A stretch of DNA of 64,000 nt from Chloroflexota bacterium (GCA_029555965.1 JAKQHY010000015.1:1-64000), one strand, 5' to 3'; counted from the first letter of the stretch, positions 1 through 7,369 are shown. Notes: generated by a model from the letters alone, not told the origin. Made by a program: numbers and translations.

Positions 1-208
1 GGCGCAGCCTACCGCCATCGGCGGCTTCCCGGTCTCGCGCATTGACCGCACCGACGGGTACAAGTACGAACTCGGCGACCTGGGCTGGGTGCTCATCCGC
101 TTCTCCGGCACCGAGCCGATTGCCCGCGTCTACTGCGAAGTAACGGATCCCGATGTGATCCCCGCCGTGTTGGATGGGGGATTGGAGCTGGCGGGGTTGA
201 AAGAATAG
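1..208 (+). CDS. Phosphoglucomutase/phosphomannomutase, C-terminal end (partial)
   Basis: The reading frame is open from base 2 and stops at TAG 206-208, giving the last 68 residues of an alpha-D-phosphohexomutase. The diagnostic motif is RFSGTEP (residues ~40-46 of the fragment), the phosphate-binding loop of domain 4 in this family. These enzymes interconvert hexose 1- and 6-phosphates in the cytoplasm and would feed nucleotide-sugar synthesis. The start and the catalytic serine lie outside the window, so glucose versus mannose specificity cannot be judged. The fragment is too short for the ORF track because it lacks a start codon. Confidence 0.85.
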   Translation, partial: AQPTAIGGFPVSRIDRTDGYKYELGDLGWVLIRFSGTEPIARVYCEVTDPDVIPAVLDGGLELAGLKE

Positions 209-234
209 CGAATGACGAATAGCGAATAGCGAAA
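206..234. repeat. Short tract of the 7-bp GCGAATG-type repeat
   Basis: Directly after the mutase stop codon, units of the form GCGAATA/ACGAATA are repeated about four times. The same repeat family is found inside leuS at 6144-6227. Confidence 0.7.
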
Positions 235-238
235 AAAC

Positions 239-273
239 GCGGGCGCGACCAAATGTCGCGCCCGCCTGCTTTT
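239..273. terminator. Bidirectional intrinsic terminator
   Basis: A perfect 11-bp stem (GCGGGCGCGAC / GTCGCGCCCGC, loop CAAAT) has an A-run on its left (232-237) and TGCTTTT on its right. It lies between the converging mutase and CHAT genes and fits both transcription directions. Confidence 0.85.
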
Positions 274-283
274 ACACAACGGT

Positions 284-1753
284 TCAGTTGTGCCACAATC
301 TACCGGAACCAGGTCGCATATATAAGAGGGGAACATGCTGGTCAGCGGCCCGCTCCACATATAACATAGCTCGCGCCTCATTCAGGGCCAGGTCCACCAC
401 GCCATGCGCGGCCAGGCGCTTGTAAAATACTTCCGACAAACGCTGTGCTGTATACATAGATACCTGATCTTGCATTGCAATCACCATTGGGACCCCACCC
501 CGTCCCAGACGCGAGCCAACACCGGCAAATGCAACGGTTGAGGTATGCGCAGCGCTTTCACACGCAGCCAGAAACACAAGGCGCGGACGTTGCTGCACAT
601 CCAGATGGTTAAACATATTTACCATATCTGCATCACTAATAACACAGGCATTACCCGCAATATCCTGCAACAACAAAGCCCCTTCACCGCTTCGCTGGCT
701 AAACTTACCATGCGCCATAATATGTAGAGCCTGATATTCCCCCTCGTGCAAGGCCTCGCCAATACACGCTAATGTAACCGGCGCAGGCAATACCTCAAAA
801 TGAATGTGCGTTAAGGATACTTGTGTCAAAGCCGTAACTTGAGTATCAGGCAACGGGGCCAGGTTGTAATCCTGCAAATTCCGTGGGTTTGCCACGGCCA
901 CTAACACGCGCACCGGCGGCTGTGGCAACACGTCTGGCCATTCGCCCGACGCAGGCATAAGGCGCGAAAACGGCGTATTGTTGTTTGCCGCGAGAAATCC
1001 CCGATCATAGAGCAATTCCCATGGCAACAACTGCAACTCGCAGGCCGCTTCATCTATATTCAAACAAATACGCCGTTGTGCGGCGTCCCCTTCAACGTTG
1101 GCCCAGGCCCGCAACACGTGGGGATCGGTTACCAGGGCCGTAAACAGACGGCGACCATCCGCCTCCCAATCACCCGTGCTTACCCACGGAATTAGATCCG
1201 CCGACAAATACCCTCGCCCAAAAACCTGAACTTCAGGACTGTTGGGATCATCCCAGATCAAATCTACCGGATAGCCGGCTTCTTGCCTGGGTAAAATACA
1301 GATCTCCAGGGTGGGGAAAACTCGGAGAGGCGTCACCGCTAATGGATAAGATTCTTCTGAAGAGGGTGCGCCCGCCCGGGTCGGCGACAAAGGATCAGGT
1401 CGCGGCGCTGTCGCTGGTGGGAGGGTGTCTTTCGACGCGGTTGCCGGCGACAATTTTGGCAACGCGAGCGCAGCGGTGGACGGCGCGGACTTCCCCGGCT
1501 GCACCACGGGACAGCCCATACATAGTTCGTTAAAACTCACGCCTAACACCTGCAAGGCCAGATCATTCAGTTCATATATAATTGCCGCCCGCTCGGCGCG
1601 ACGTGTTTCCGTGCTGCCATAAAGCCGCTCCGTGCGGAGATTATCCGCTAACCGGTCGGCCAATGTCATCAACACCGCCTGATGTTGCGCCGGTAACGCC
1701 GCCTTCATTGCGGCCAATCCCTGCGCATAATCTATGCCGATCACGTCACGCAT
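284..1753 (-). CDS. CHAT-domain (caspase-like) protein with helical effector-associated-type N-terminus
   Basis: This 489-aa protein has three parts. Residues ~10-80 form a helical domain with a pattern (RAERAAIIYELN...GVSFNELC) that I recognise from Chloroflexota conflict/signalling proteins and take to be an effector-associated domain. Residues ~85-140 are a Pro/Ala/Thr-rich linker. The C-terminal half (~200-489) is a CHAT peptidase of the caspase/separase clan. The catalytic dyad is visible as H348 (HIMAHG) and C398 (FLAACES). CHAT enzymes are proteases often triggered by an upstream sensor. The start codon overlaps the stop of the cyclase gene by 8 nt (ATGCGTGA), and GGAGG sits directly against that ATG, so translation probably depends on coupling to the upstream cistron. 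Met16 is an alternative start. The protease substrate is unknown. Confidence 0.85.
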   Translation of the reverse strand: MRDVIGIDYAQGLAAMKAALPAQHQAVLMTLADRLADNLRTERLYGSTETRRAERAAIIYELNDLALQVLGVSFNELCMGCPVVQPGKSAPSTAALALPKLSPATASKDTLPPATAPRPDPLSPTRAGAPSSEESYPLAVTPLRVFPTLEICILPRQEAGYPVDLIWDDPNSPEVQVFGRGYLSADLIPWVSTGDWEADGRRLFTALVTDPHVLRAWANVEGDAAQRRICLNIDEAACELQLLPWELLYDRGFLAANNNTPFSRLMPASGEWPDVLPQPPVRVLVAVANPRNLQDYNLAPLPDTQVTALTQVSLTHIHFEVLPAPVTLACIGEALHEGEYQALHIMAHGKFSQRSGEGALLLQDIAGNACVISDADMVNMFNHLDVQQRPRLVFLAACESAAHTSTVAFAGVGSRLGRGGVPMVIAMQDQVSMYTAQRLSEVFYKRLAAHGVVDLALNEARAMLYVERAADQHVPLLYMRPGSGRLWHN

Positions 1754-3383
1754 CCTCCAGCACGCGGTTGATCAAGTATACTGTCACCGGCTGGCCGATG
1801 CCTTTGAATTGCATCCCCGGCACGGGCGTGGCGTCCACCTTATCTTTGACTAACTCATACGTCGCCTCGCTGACCAGCACCTGGCCGGTCTTGGCAACCG
1901 CACAGATGCGCGCCCCCAGGTTGGCGGGACGCCCGATGACAGTGTAGTCGGTGCGCTTCTCACAACCGATCTCACCCACGATGGCCTCCCCTGTCGCCAT
2001 GCCCACGCCGATGCCCTCGGCGCCCACGCCGCGCTCCGCCTGCCAGCGCGCCAGCAATTGCGCGTAGCGCTCCTGCATCGCCAGCCCCACCCGCACGGCC
2101 CGCAGCGCGTGATCGGGCTGCGGCAGCGGCGCATTGAACAACGCCATCACCTCGTCGCCCACGAATTTATCCAGCGTGCCCTCAAATGAGAGGACAACAT
2201 CCGTCATTTCACTCAAATACGCATTGATAAACTCCACCAGCGTTTCCGGGTCGGTACGCTCAGCCAGCGCCGTCGAGCCGCGCAGGTCAGCGTAGAGCAC
2301 CGTCAGGGTTTCGCGCTCGCCCTTCAGGATGGCCTCTTCAGGATGCGCTAACAAGGCTTCCATGATGTGCGGGTCCAACGAGCGTCCCAACACGCGGCGC
2401 AAATTGCGCTTCTCCATGCTCTCCAGAATGGCCGTATCCATCTGGCTGACGATGGCCCGCAACAAGCGGCGATCATCTGACGTAAACGCGCGCTGCGGGT
2501 CGCGGTGCAGCGCGCCAAACACCCCGATAATCTCATCTTGCAAAATCAGCGGGATGCACATCACCGCGCAGCGCGCTCTGGTCTCATTTTGATTACACAC
2601 CAGTTCGCCGCTTTCCATCGCTTCGTTTGCCAACTGGTTGATCAGGCGATAATAGCGGGTATCCCGCAGCAAATCTTCGTGGGTGATGGCGCGCATTTCC
2701 AGCCGTTCACCTTTGGGATTGTAAAGCATCACAAAGCCCATTTCTGCCTGGATCACCTTGCACAGCTCTTGCAACACCACATCCAACATCTCATCAAAAG
2801 GCAAATGCTGGTCGCGGATGCGGTCAAATTGATAAATCGTCTCCAACTCTTTATTGCGCTGCTCCAACTCGTGGTAGGTATACGCCTGGATTACCGCAGA
2901 ATCAATCTGGCTTTCCGCGATCTCTAACAACGCCATATCATCGTCACTAAAAGGCGCCGAGGCGCGCGTCAGCAGTAATAGCCCCAGCGGCAAATTCTGA
3001 CACTCCATAAAAATCGGGATCAACGCCAACTGCAAAGTCGCCGGAACATGGGACAACACTTCCGGCGGCAACACTTCCTGAGCCGGCCAAATGGTTAACG
3101 CATCCAACGTCAGGGCTTTTTCCGCCACGTCCTCTAACAACGCCGAATGAAGTTGCAACCACCCCTTATTGTGCTCATTGACAACCTTTAACTCCAGTAA
3201 CTTAGTTTCGGGGTCAATCAAATACAAAAGGCACAGATCGGACTTGAATTGCTCCGCCACAATGTTCACGATTCCTGACAACATCGCCATCGGCCCCTGC
3301 GCGCTATCCCGCACACCGTCAATGGCTAACACGATTTCCAATTCTCTTTGCTTGAGTTGTAATTGCTGTTTCAGGTCACCCAT
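1746..3383 (-). CDS. GAF-GAF class III adenylate/guanylate cyclase
   Basis: This 545-aa cytoplasmic protein carries two GAF sensor domains (~30-165 and ~197-325) joined by a helical, coiled-coil-like linker, then a class III nucleotidyl cyclase domain (~358-540). Every catalytic position can be read: metal-binding D366 (YADLRGS) and D410 (FVGDEV), base-selecting K406 and T481 (DYTVIG), and transition-state N488 and R492 (NLGAR). The Lys/Thr pair is the type seen in cyanobacterial adenylate cyclases, so cAMP is the more likely product. It is the first gene of a two-gene operon with the CHAT protein. A strong Shine-Dalgarno (AGGAGGGATGGA) precedes the ATG. The GAF ligands are not predictable. 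The pairing suggests that cyclase signalling and the protease belong to one response. Confidence 0.9.
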   Translation of the reverse strand: MGDLKQQLQLKQRELEIVLAIDGVRDSAQGPMAMLSGIVNIVAEQFKSDLCLLYLIDPETKLLELKVVNEHNKGWLQLHSALLEDVAEKALTLDALTIWPAQEVLPPEVLSHVPATLQLALIPIFMECQNLPLGLLLLTRASAPFSDDDMALLEIAESQIDSAVIQAYTYHELEQRNKELETIYQFDRIRDQHLPFDEMLDVVLQELCKVIQAEMGFVMLYNPKGERLEMRAITHEDLLRDTRYYRLINQLANEAMESGELVCNQNETRARCAVMCIPLILQDEIIGVFGALHRDPQRAFTSDDRRLLRAIVSQMDTAILESMEKRNLRRVLGRSLDPHIMEALLAHPEEAILKGERETLTVLYADLRGSTALAERTDPETLVEFINAYLSEMTDVVLSFEGTLDKFVGDEVMALFNAPLPQPDHALRAVRVGLAMQERYAQLLARWQAERGVGAEGIGVGMATGEAIVGEIGCEKRTDYTVIGRPANLGARICAVAKTGQVLVSEATYELVKDKVDATPVPGMQFKGIGQPVTVYLINRVLEDA

Positions 3384-3433
3384 TCCATCCCTCCTGGTAA
3401 CACAAACCTTCCTTTGAAAATTCGCAGATACTT

Positions 3434-3520
3434 GTATTCAAGGAACCGTTTCCCGGTTACGATAGGGCCATCAGCCCTCATCTTAGACGTGGGGAGCTAT
3501 GTTTACAGCCTTGAATACGC
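3434..3520 (-). promoter_or_regulatory. Structured 5' leader of the cyclase-CHAT operon, possible riboswitch-like RNA
   Basis: Read on the minus strand, a perfect 10-bp helix (GTATTCAAGG / CCTTGAATAC) encloses three local hairpins: GGCTGT-AAAC-ATAGCT (with one G-T pair), GAT(g)AGGGC-TGATG-GCCCTATC (one bulged G), and AACCG-GGAAA-CGGTT. Together they form a four-way junction of about 85 nt. A predicted promoter (3527-3554) would start transcription at about 3520, two or three bases before the closing helix, and the cyclase ATG lies 50 nt downstream. I could not match it to a riboswitch class I know: it lacks the GEMM c-di-GMP core and the fluoride and TPP signatures. Function is not established. 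Confidence 0.5.
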
Positions 3521-3526
3521 CTGTCT

Positions 3527-3554
3527 AGTGTAACACAGGTTATGAAACGAACAA
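3527..3554 (-). promoter_or_regulatory. Predicted sigma70-type promoter for the cyclase-CHAT operon
   Basis: On the minus strand TTGTTC (3549-3554) and TACACT (3527-3532) are separated by 16 bp. The predicted start falls at the first bases of the structured leader, which supports the call. Confidence 0.5.
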
Positions 3555-3577
3555 GAGAAACGCCACAAATGAAGTGG

Positions 3578-3605
3578 TTGCCCAAACCCATATCCGTGCT
3601 ATACT
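3578..3605 (+). promoter_or_regulatory. Predicted promoter of the leuS leader transcript
   Basis: TTGCCC (3578-3583) and TATACT (3600-3605) are spaced by 16 bp. It diverges from the cyclase promoter and lies just upstream of the leader peptide ORF. Confidence 0.6.
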
Positions 3606-3633
3606 AAAGGCAGTTCAGGTCATGAGGAATAAG

Positions 3634-3714
3634 ATGGCAACCGTTCAAAGTCAGGCCCTCCTTAACGTTCAACTCCTTGGCAACCAGGAGTTATACCCGT
3701 TTGGGAGCAATTGA
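3634..3714 (+). CDS. Leucine-rich leader peptide (26 aa), candidate for leuS attenuation
   Basis: A 26-codon ORF beginning MATVQSQALLNVQLLGNQEL is preceded by GAGGA five bases upstream of its ATG. An in-frame ATG at 3622 would add four residues. Five of the 26 codons are Leu (CTC CTT, CTC CTT, TTA), in two tandem pairs plus one. The stop codon lies 33 nt before a terminator stem, and leuS is the next gene. This is the arrangement of a ribosome-mediated attenuator, in which charged tRNA-Leu level is read by ribosome stalling. It is too short for the ORF track, and expression is inferred only. Confidence 0.6.
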   Translation: MATVQSQALLNVQLLGNQELYPFGSN

Positions 3715-3780
3715 CCCCGAAACATTGAGCAGACAACAGCAGATGACGCGCCTCCCAAACGGAGGCGCGTTTTCTTTTTG
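3671..3780 (+). promoter_or_regulatory. Candidate leucine attenuator: pause hairpin, antiterminator, terminator
   Basis: Three pairings are visible. AACTCCT (3671-3677) pairs with AGGAGTT (3686-3692) across the Leu codons. CCGTTTGGGAG (3697-3707, the end of the leader ORF) is perfectly complementary over 11 bp to CTCCCAAACGG (3752-3762). That second segment overlaps the terminator stem, so the two structures exclude each other. A ribosome stalled on the 3673-3678 Leu pair would leave 3697-3707 free and favour readthrough. A ribosome reaching the stop codon would cover it and favour termination. Confidence 0.6.
3747..3780 (+). terminator. Intrinsic terminator of the leuS leader
   Basis: Perfect 9-bp stem CGCGCCTCC / GGAGGCGCG, loop CAAAC, followed by TTTTCTTTTTG. 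It ends the leader transcript about 355 bp before leuS. Confidence 0.85.
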
Positions 3781-3799
3781 GTCAACGGATAGAACGGAT

Positions 3800-3980
3800 T
3801 AAGAACCTATCCGAAAATTATAGCGGCGTTGTGCCGCTGCGCCGGGTCTTGCGGCTAAAGCCGCTTTCAGGAAGGTATTTTTTCGTGGGCGGGCGTAGCC
3901 CGCCCACGAAAAAAATACCCTTCAAACCGCGCCTTTAGGCGCAAATCGTGGGCCAAAACGAATTTTCGGATAGATTCTAA
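3800..3980 (+). mobile_element. MITE-like element, copy 1 (non-coding, ~181 bp)
   Basis: The element is bounded by ~20-bp imperfect terminal inverted repeats, TAAGAACCTATCCGAAAATT on the left and the complement of TTAGAATCTATCCGAAAATT on the right. It contains no ORF but several palindromes: AGCGGC/GCCGCT, GCGGCTAAAGCCGC, a ~22-bp stem around CGTGGGCGGGC, and GCGCCTTTAGGCGC. A second copy in the opposite orientation is at 10082-10261. The TA-containing ends would suit an IS630/Tc1-type transposase, but none is present here, so the family is a guess. It lies between the leuS attenuator and leuS. Confidence 0.75.
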
Positions 3981-4030
3981 ACGGAAGGAGTATAGAATGT
4001 GTACAGTCACAATGATACCGGAGGTGATTT

Positions 4031-4115
4031 CCCGGACGCCCCAGTTCCCGGCGTCCGGGGCGCTCGTGTTGTGAAATTTTCAGGTTATTGTTTTCTATTC
4101 ACAAAATTTCACAAC
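4031..4115 (+). promoter_or_regulatory. Two strong hairpins in the leuS 5' untranslated region
   Basis: CCCGGACGCC / GGCGTCCGGG (4031-4059) is a perfect 10-bp stem. GTTGTGAAATTTT / AAAATTTCACAAC (4068-4115) is a perfect 13-bp inverted repeat with a 22-nt loop, ending 6 bases before the AAGGAG of leuS. No T-box consensus sequence was found. They may affect mRNA stability or initiation, or be protein operators. Confidence 0.55.
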
Positions 4116-4134
4116 ATAATAAGGAGATCGAGCC

Positions 4135-6723
4135 ATGAACACCGAATACAATCCCTGGGAAATGGAGGCCCGTTGGCGCGCGCGCTGGGCCGAAGAACAA
4201 GTGTATCGCACCCCTGCCCTGTCGGGTGAGGGTGAAACTGCCCGCCGGACGTTCTATTGCCTGGACTTCTTCCCCTACCCTTCCGGCGCGGGATTGAGCG
4301 TGGGCCACGGGCGCAACTACGTCCCCAGCGACGTAATCGCCCGCTATCACCGGATGCGCGGCGACGCCGTCCTGCACCCGATGGGCTGGGACGCCTTCGG
4401 GCTGCCCGCCGAAAATGAGGCCATCAAAACCGGCGCGCATCCCGCCGACAGTACCCGCCGCTACGCAGTTAACTACAAACGACAACTGGACTTACTGGGC
4501 TGTTCCTACGATTGGGAGCGCGAGATCAACTCTGCCGACCACGCCTACTACCGATGGAACCAGCACTTCTTCCTGATGCTATACCGGCGTGGCCTGGCCT
4601 ACCGTGCCGAAGCCCCTGTCAACTGGTGCGAAAGCTGCCAGACGGTGCTGGCTGCTGAAGAAATCGAGCAAGGCAACTGCTGGCGCTGCCACAATCCCGT
4701 CGCTCAACGCACCCGCAAGCAGTGGTACATCCGCGTGACCGCCTACACCGACGAACTGCACGCCGACCTGGATCGCCTGGACTGGCCGGAACACATCCTG
4801 GCGATGCAGCGGCATTGGATTGGACGCAGTGAAGGCGTGGAAATTGAGCTGAAAGTAATGAGTAATGAGAAAGAGGTAATGAGTAATGAGATGTCCTCAC
4901 TCATTGCTCATTACTCATTACCCATTACTTCCCCCGCCATCACCGTCTTCACCACCCGCCCCGACACCTGGTTCGGCGTGACCTTCGTGGCACTGTCGCC
5001 GGAGCACCCGCTGGCCGAGGCCATTGCCGCGCCGGAACAGCGCGACGCCGTGCGCGCCTACATCGCCGCTGCCAGACTGCGCACTTCGGATGATCGCCAC
5101 ACCCGCGAGCCGGACGGCGTCTTCACCGGCGCTTACGCGGCGATCCCCGGCGGCGCTCCCGTCCCCATCTACGTGGCCGACTACGTGCTGGGTGAATACG
5201 GCGCGGGCGCGGTGATGGGTGTTCCGGCCCACGATACCCGCGACTACGCCTTCGCGCAGAAGTACGCGCTGCCCATCAAGACGGTCATCGTCCCGCCCGG
5301 CGACGACTCTGCGCCCCTGCCCACCACCGATCCCGGCGTCCTGATCCACTCCGGGCCATTCGACGGCATGAACTCCGAAGATGCCATTGCCGCCATCACC
5401 GCGTGGATGGAGGCGGAAGGCTTCGGGCGACGCGCCACCCACTTCCGCCTGCGCGACTGGCTGATCTCGCGGCAGCGCTACTGGGGGACGCCCATCCCCA
5501 TCATCCACTGCCCGGCGTGCGGCGAAGTCCCCGCGCCCGAGGCCGATCTGCCCGTAATGCTGCCCCCGCTGCCCGACTTCCGCCCGCGCGGCGATGGGCG
5601 CGCGCCGCTGGCGAACGCGCCGGACTTCGTCGCCACGGTCTGTCCCCGCTGCGGCAGCCCTGCCGAGCGCGAGACGGACACGATGACCGGCTTCGTCTGC
5701 TCGTCGTGGTACTACATGCGCTTCACCGACCCGCACAATCCCACGCAGTCCTTCGACCCGGCGCTGGCCGCGCGCTGGCTGCCGGTGGACGTCTACGTAG
5801 GCGGCGCGGAGCACGCCGTCGGCCACCTGCTGTACTCCCGCTTCTGGACGAAGACGCTGGCCGACGCCGGACTGGTGGATTTCCGCGAGCCGTTCCCCGT
5901 GCTGCGCAGCCAGGGCGTGCTGCACGCCCGCGATCCGCGCACCGGCAAGGTGGAGCGCATGTCCAAGTCGAAGGGCAACGTCGTCACGCCGGAGAGCGTC
6001 ATCGAGCGGTACGGCGCGGATGTGACGCGGCTACATCTGCTGTTTATAGGGCCGTTCGAGGCCAACGTGATCTGGGAAACGGAGGAGGACGGCGTCACGC
6101 CGCAGCACATTGAGGGCGTGCGGCGCTTCCTACAGCGGGTGTGGCGGATAGCGAATAGCGAATGGCGAATGGCGAATGGCGAATCGCAAATAGCAAATGG
6201 CGAATGGCGAATGGCGAATGGCGAATGGGAGAGGCTCGAAAATGTTGCGCTATGCCGCGCTATGCATCGCACGATACGCGAGGTGACGGAACAGACTGAA
6301 GCGCTGCATTTCAACAAGGCGATCAGCGCGCTGATGACGTTCAGCGGGGAAGTGGAAAGCTATCAACGGCAATTTGGGATGACGGCAGAAGGCTTCGCTG
6401 CCTGCGCGACGCTAGTGAAGCTGCTGGCGCCCTTCGCGCCCTTCATCGCGGAGGAAATCTGGCGCGGCTGGGGCAACGCCGAGAGCGTCCACATCCAGCC
6501 GTGGCCGGCGTGGGATCCGGCGCTGGCGCAAGTCGAAGAGGTGGAGATGGCCGTGCAGGTCAACGGCAAGGTGCGCGACCGCATCTGCATCGCCGCCGGA
6601 ACAGCCGAGGAGGTCATCCGGCAAAGTGCGCTGGCTGCGCCCGGCGTCCGGCGCGCGCTGGAAGGGCGCACCGTGCGCCACATCGTCATCGTGCCGGGGC
6701 GCGTCGTCAACATCGTCGCCTGA
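4135..6723 (+). CDS. leuS: Leucyl-tRNA synthetase
   Basis: This class I aminoacyl-tRNA synthetase of 862 aa charges tRNA-Leu in the cytoplasm. The HIGH region reads FPYPSGAGLSVGHG (residues 47-59, with Ser where the first His usually stands). The CP1 editing domain shows TTRPDT and GVPAHDTRDYAF, MSKSK starts at residue 609, and the C-terminal domain has VQVNGKVRD. AAGGAG precedes the ATG by about 8 bases. Two repeat tracts are inserted in frame: a hairpin-forming AGTAATG tract at the CP1 entry (residues ~240-265), and twelve 7-bp GCGAATG units encoding SEWRMANGE-like residues (~671-698) before the anticodon-binding domain. Apart from these the protein looks intact, so it is probably functional. 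It is likely controlled by the upstream leader. Confidence 0.97.
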   Translation: MNTEYNPWEMEARWRARWAEEQVYRTPALSGEGETARRTFYCLDFFPYPSGAGLSVGHGRNYVPSDVIARYHRMRGDAVLHPMGWDAFGLPAENEAIKTGAHPADSTRRYAVNYKRQLDLLGCSYDWEREINSADHAYYRWNQHFFLMLYRRGLAYRAEAPVNWCESCQTVLAAEEIEQGNCWRCHNPVAQRTRKQWYIRVTAYTDELHADLDRLDWPEHILAMQRHWIGRSEGVEIELKVMSNEKEVMSNEMSSLIAHYSLPITSPAITVFTTRPDTWFGVTFVALSPEHPLAEAIAAPEQRDAVRAYIAAARLRTSDDRHTREPDGVFTGAYAAIPGGAPVPIYVADYVLGEYGAGAVMGVPAHDTRDYAFAQKYALPIKTVIVPPGDDSAPLPTTDPGVLIHSGPFDGMNSEDAIAAITAWMEAEGFGRRATHFRLRDWLISRQRYWGTPIPIIHCPACGEVPAPEADLPVMLPPLPDFRPRGDGRAPLANAPDFVATVCPRCGSPAERETDTMTGFVCSSWYYMRFTDPHNPTQSFDPALAARWLPVDVYVGGAEHAVGHLLYSRFWTKTLADAGLVDFREPFPVLRSQGVLHARDPRTGKVERMSKSKGNVVTPESVIERYGADVTRLHLLFIGPFEANVIWETEEDGVTPQHIEGVRRFLQRVWRIANSEWRMANGESQIANGEWRMANGEWERLENVALCRAMHRTIREVTEQTEALHFNKAISALMTFSGEVESYQRQFGMTAEGFAACATLVKLLAPFAPFIAEEIWRGWGNAESVHIQPWPAWDPALAQVEEVEMAVQVNGKVRDRICIAAGTAEEVIRQSALAAPGVRRALEGRTVRHIVIVPGRVVNIVA
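4854..4929 (+). repeat. AGTAATG hairpin repeat inserted in leuS
   Basis: Units of AGTAATG/AGTAATGAG run rightward (4854-4893) and return as the inverted form CTCATTACTCATTACC (4898-4929) around a TCCT turn. The tract stays in frame inside the coding region. Confidence 0.8.
6144..6227 (+). repeat. Twelve tandem GCGAATG units inside leuS
   Basis: Twelve consecutive 7-bp units (84 bp = 28 codons) with minor variants (GCGGATA, GCGAATA, GCAAATG). Because 84 is divisible by both 7 and 3, the frame survives. Confidence 0.9.
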
Positions 6724-6726
6724 AAT

Positions 6727-6788
6727 CTCAACGGATTCAACGGATTTGAACGGATTTCTTTTCCGTTCAATCCGTTCAATCCGTTGAG
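6727..6788. repeat. CAACGGATT inverted repeat, possible bidirectional terminator
   Basis: CTCAACGGATT-type units are repeated three times and then returned as AATCCGTT units. The resulting stem-loop lies between the converging leuS and radical-SAM genes and overlaps the 3' end of the latter. Confidence 0.7.
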
Positions 6789-7369
6789 AATTTTTGCTTC
6801 AAGACCCGTTCAAGCTCGAACGGCGCCACTCCACTGATGACGACGTCGCCGGTTTCGGTAATGACAACTTCGGCGGGGGGAACGGCCTGGATGTCCGCGA
6901 GGGTGTAGCGGTCGGTCAGCAGGTGGATGGTTTGGTTGGCCGATCCCAGCATCCCGTGGCCGAGCGGCTGCGTCGCGTCGTAGCGCCCGGCGATGAATAC
7001 GTCCGCGCAGGCCAGCAGCTCGGCGGCGGCGGGGAAAACTTGCACTTCGTCCCAGGTGTAGCCGGTGAAGATCAGCGTCGAGAGCGCCGTTTCGCGCCGA
7101 ATACGCTCCAACAACGCCAGCAGTGGGTCAAATTGCTGCAACGGCTCCCCGCCGCTGAACGAGACGCCCTCAATCGCGTCGCCCAGCGCGACGATCTGGG
7201 CGAACAGGGCGTCTACCGGTGTCAGCGTCCCGCCCTCCGGGGGTTGCATCTCCGGGTTGAAGCAGCCGGGGCAGCCGAGCGTACACCCTTGCATCCACAC
7301 CACCGCCCGCGCGCCCGGCCCGTTGGCGCGACTGCCCGGCAAAAACCGCGCGACCCGCAACGTTTGCAT
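6776..7369 (-). CDS. Radical SAM 4Fe-4S activating-type protein
   Basis: This 197-aa small radical SAM protein has the cluster motif CTLGCPGC (C29, C33, C36) and the SAM-contact motif SFSGGEP. Its length and the near-N-terminal position of the cysteines resemble NrdG/PflA-type activases, which make glycyl radicals. No glycyl-radical partner is nearby. The gene instead follows DUF2997 and DUF1257 genes in the same direction, a grouping I associate with cyanobacteria and Chloroflexota. The function is therefore better left as an unspecified radical-SAM activity of that cluster. The Shine-Dalgarno is weak. Confidence 0.85.
   Translation of the reverse strand: MQTLRVARFLPGSRANGPGARAVVWMQGCTLGCPGCFNPEMQPPEGGTLTPVDALFAQIVALGDAIEGVSFSGGEPLQQFDPLLALLERIRRETALSTLIFTGYTWDEVQVFPAAAELLACADVFIAGRYDATQPLGHGMLGSANQTIHLLTDRYTLADIQAVPPAEVVITETGDVVISGVAPFELERVLKQKFSTD

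Noticed and set aside
3980-4134. T-box riboswitch for leuS
   Set aside because: No sequence close to the conserved AGGGTGGAACCGCG was found; the hairpins present do not form an antiterminator of that type.
4918-5925. 335-aa antisense ORF in leuS
   Set aside because: Shadow of the conserved synthetase frame.
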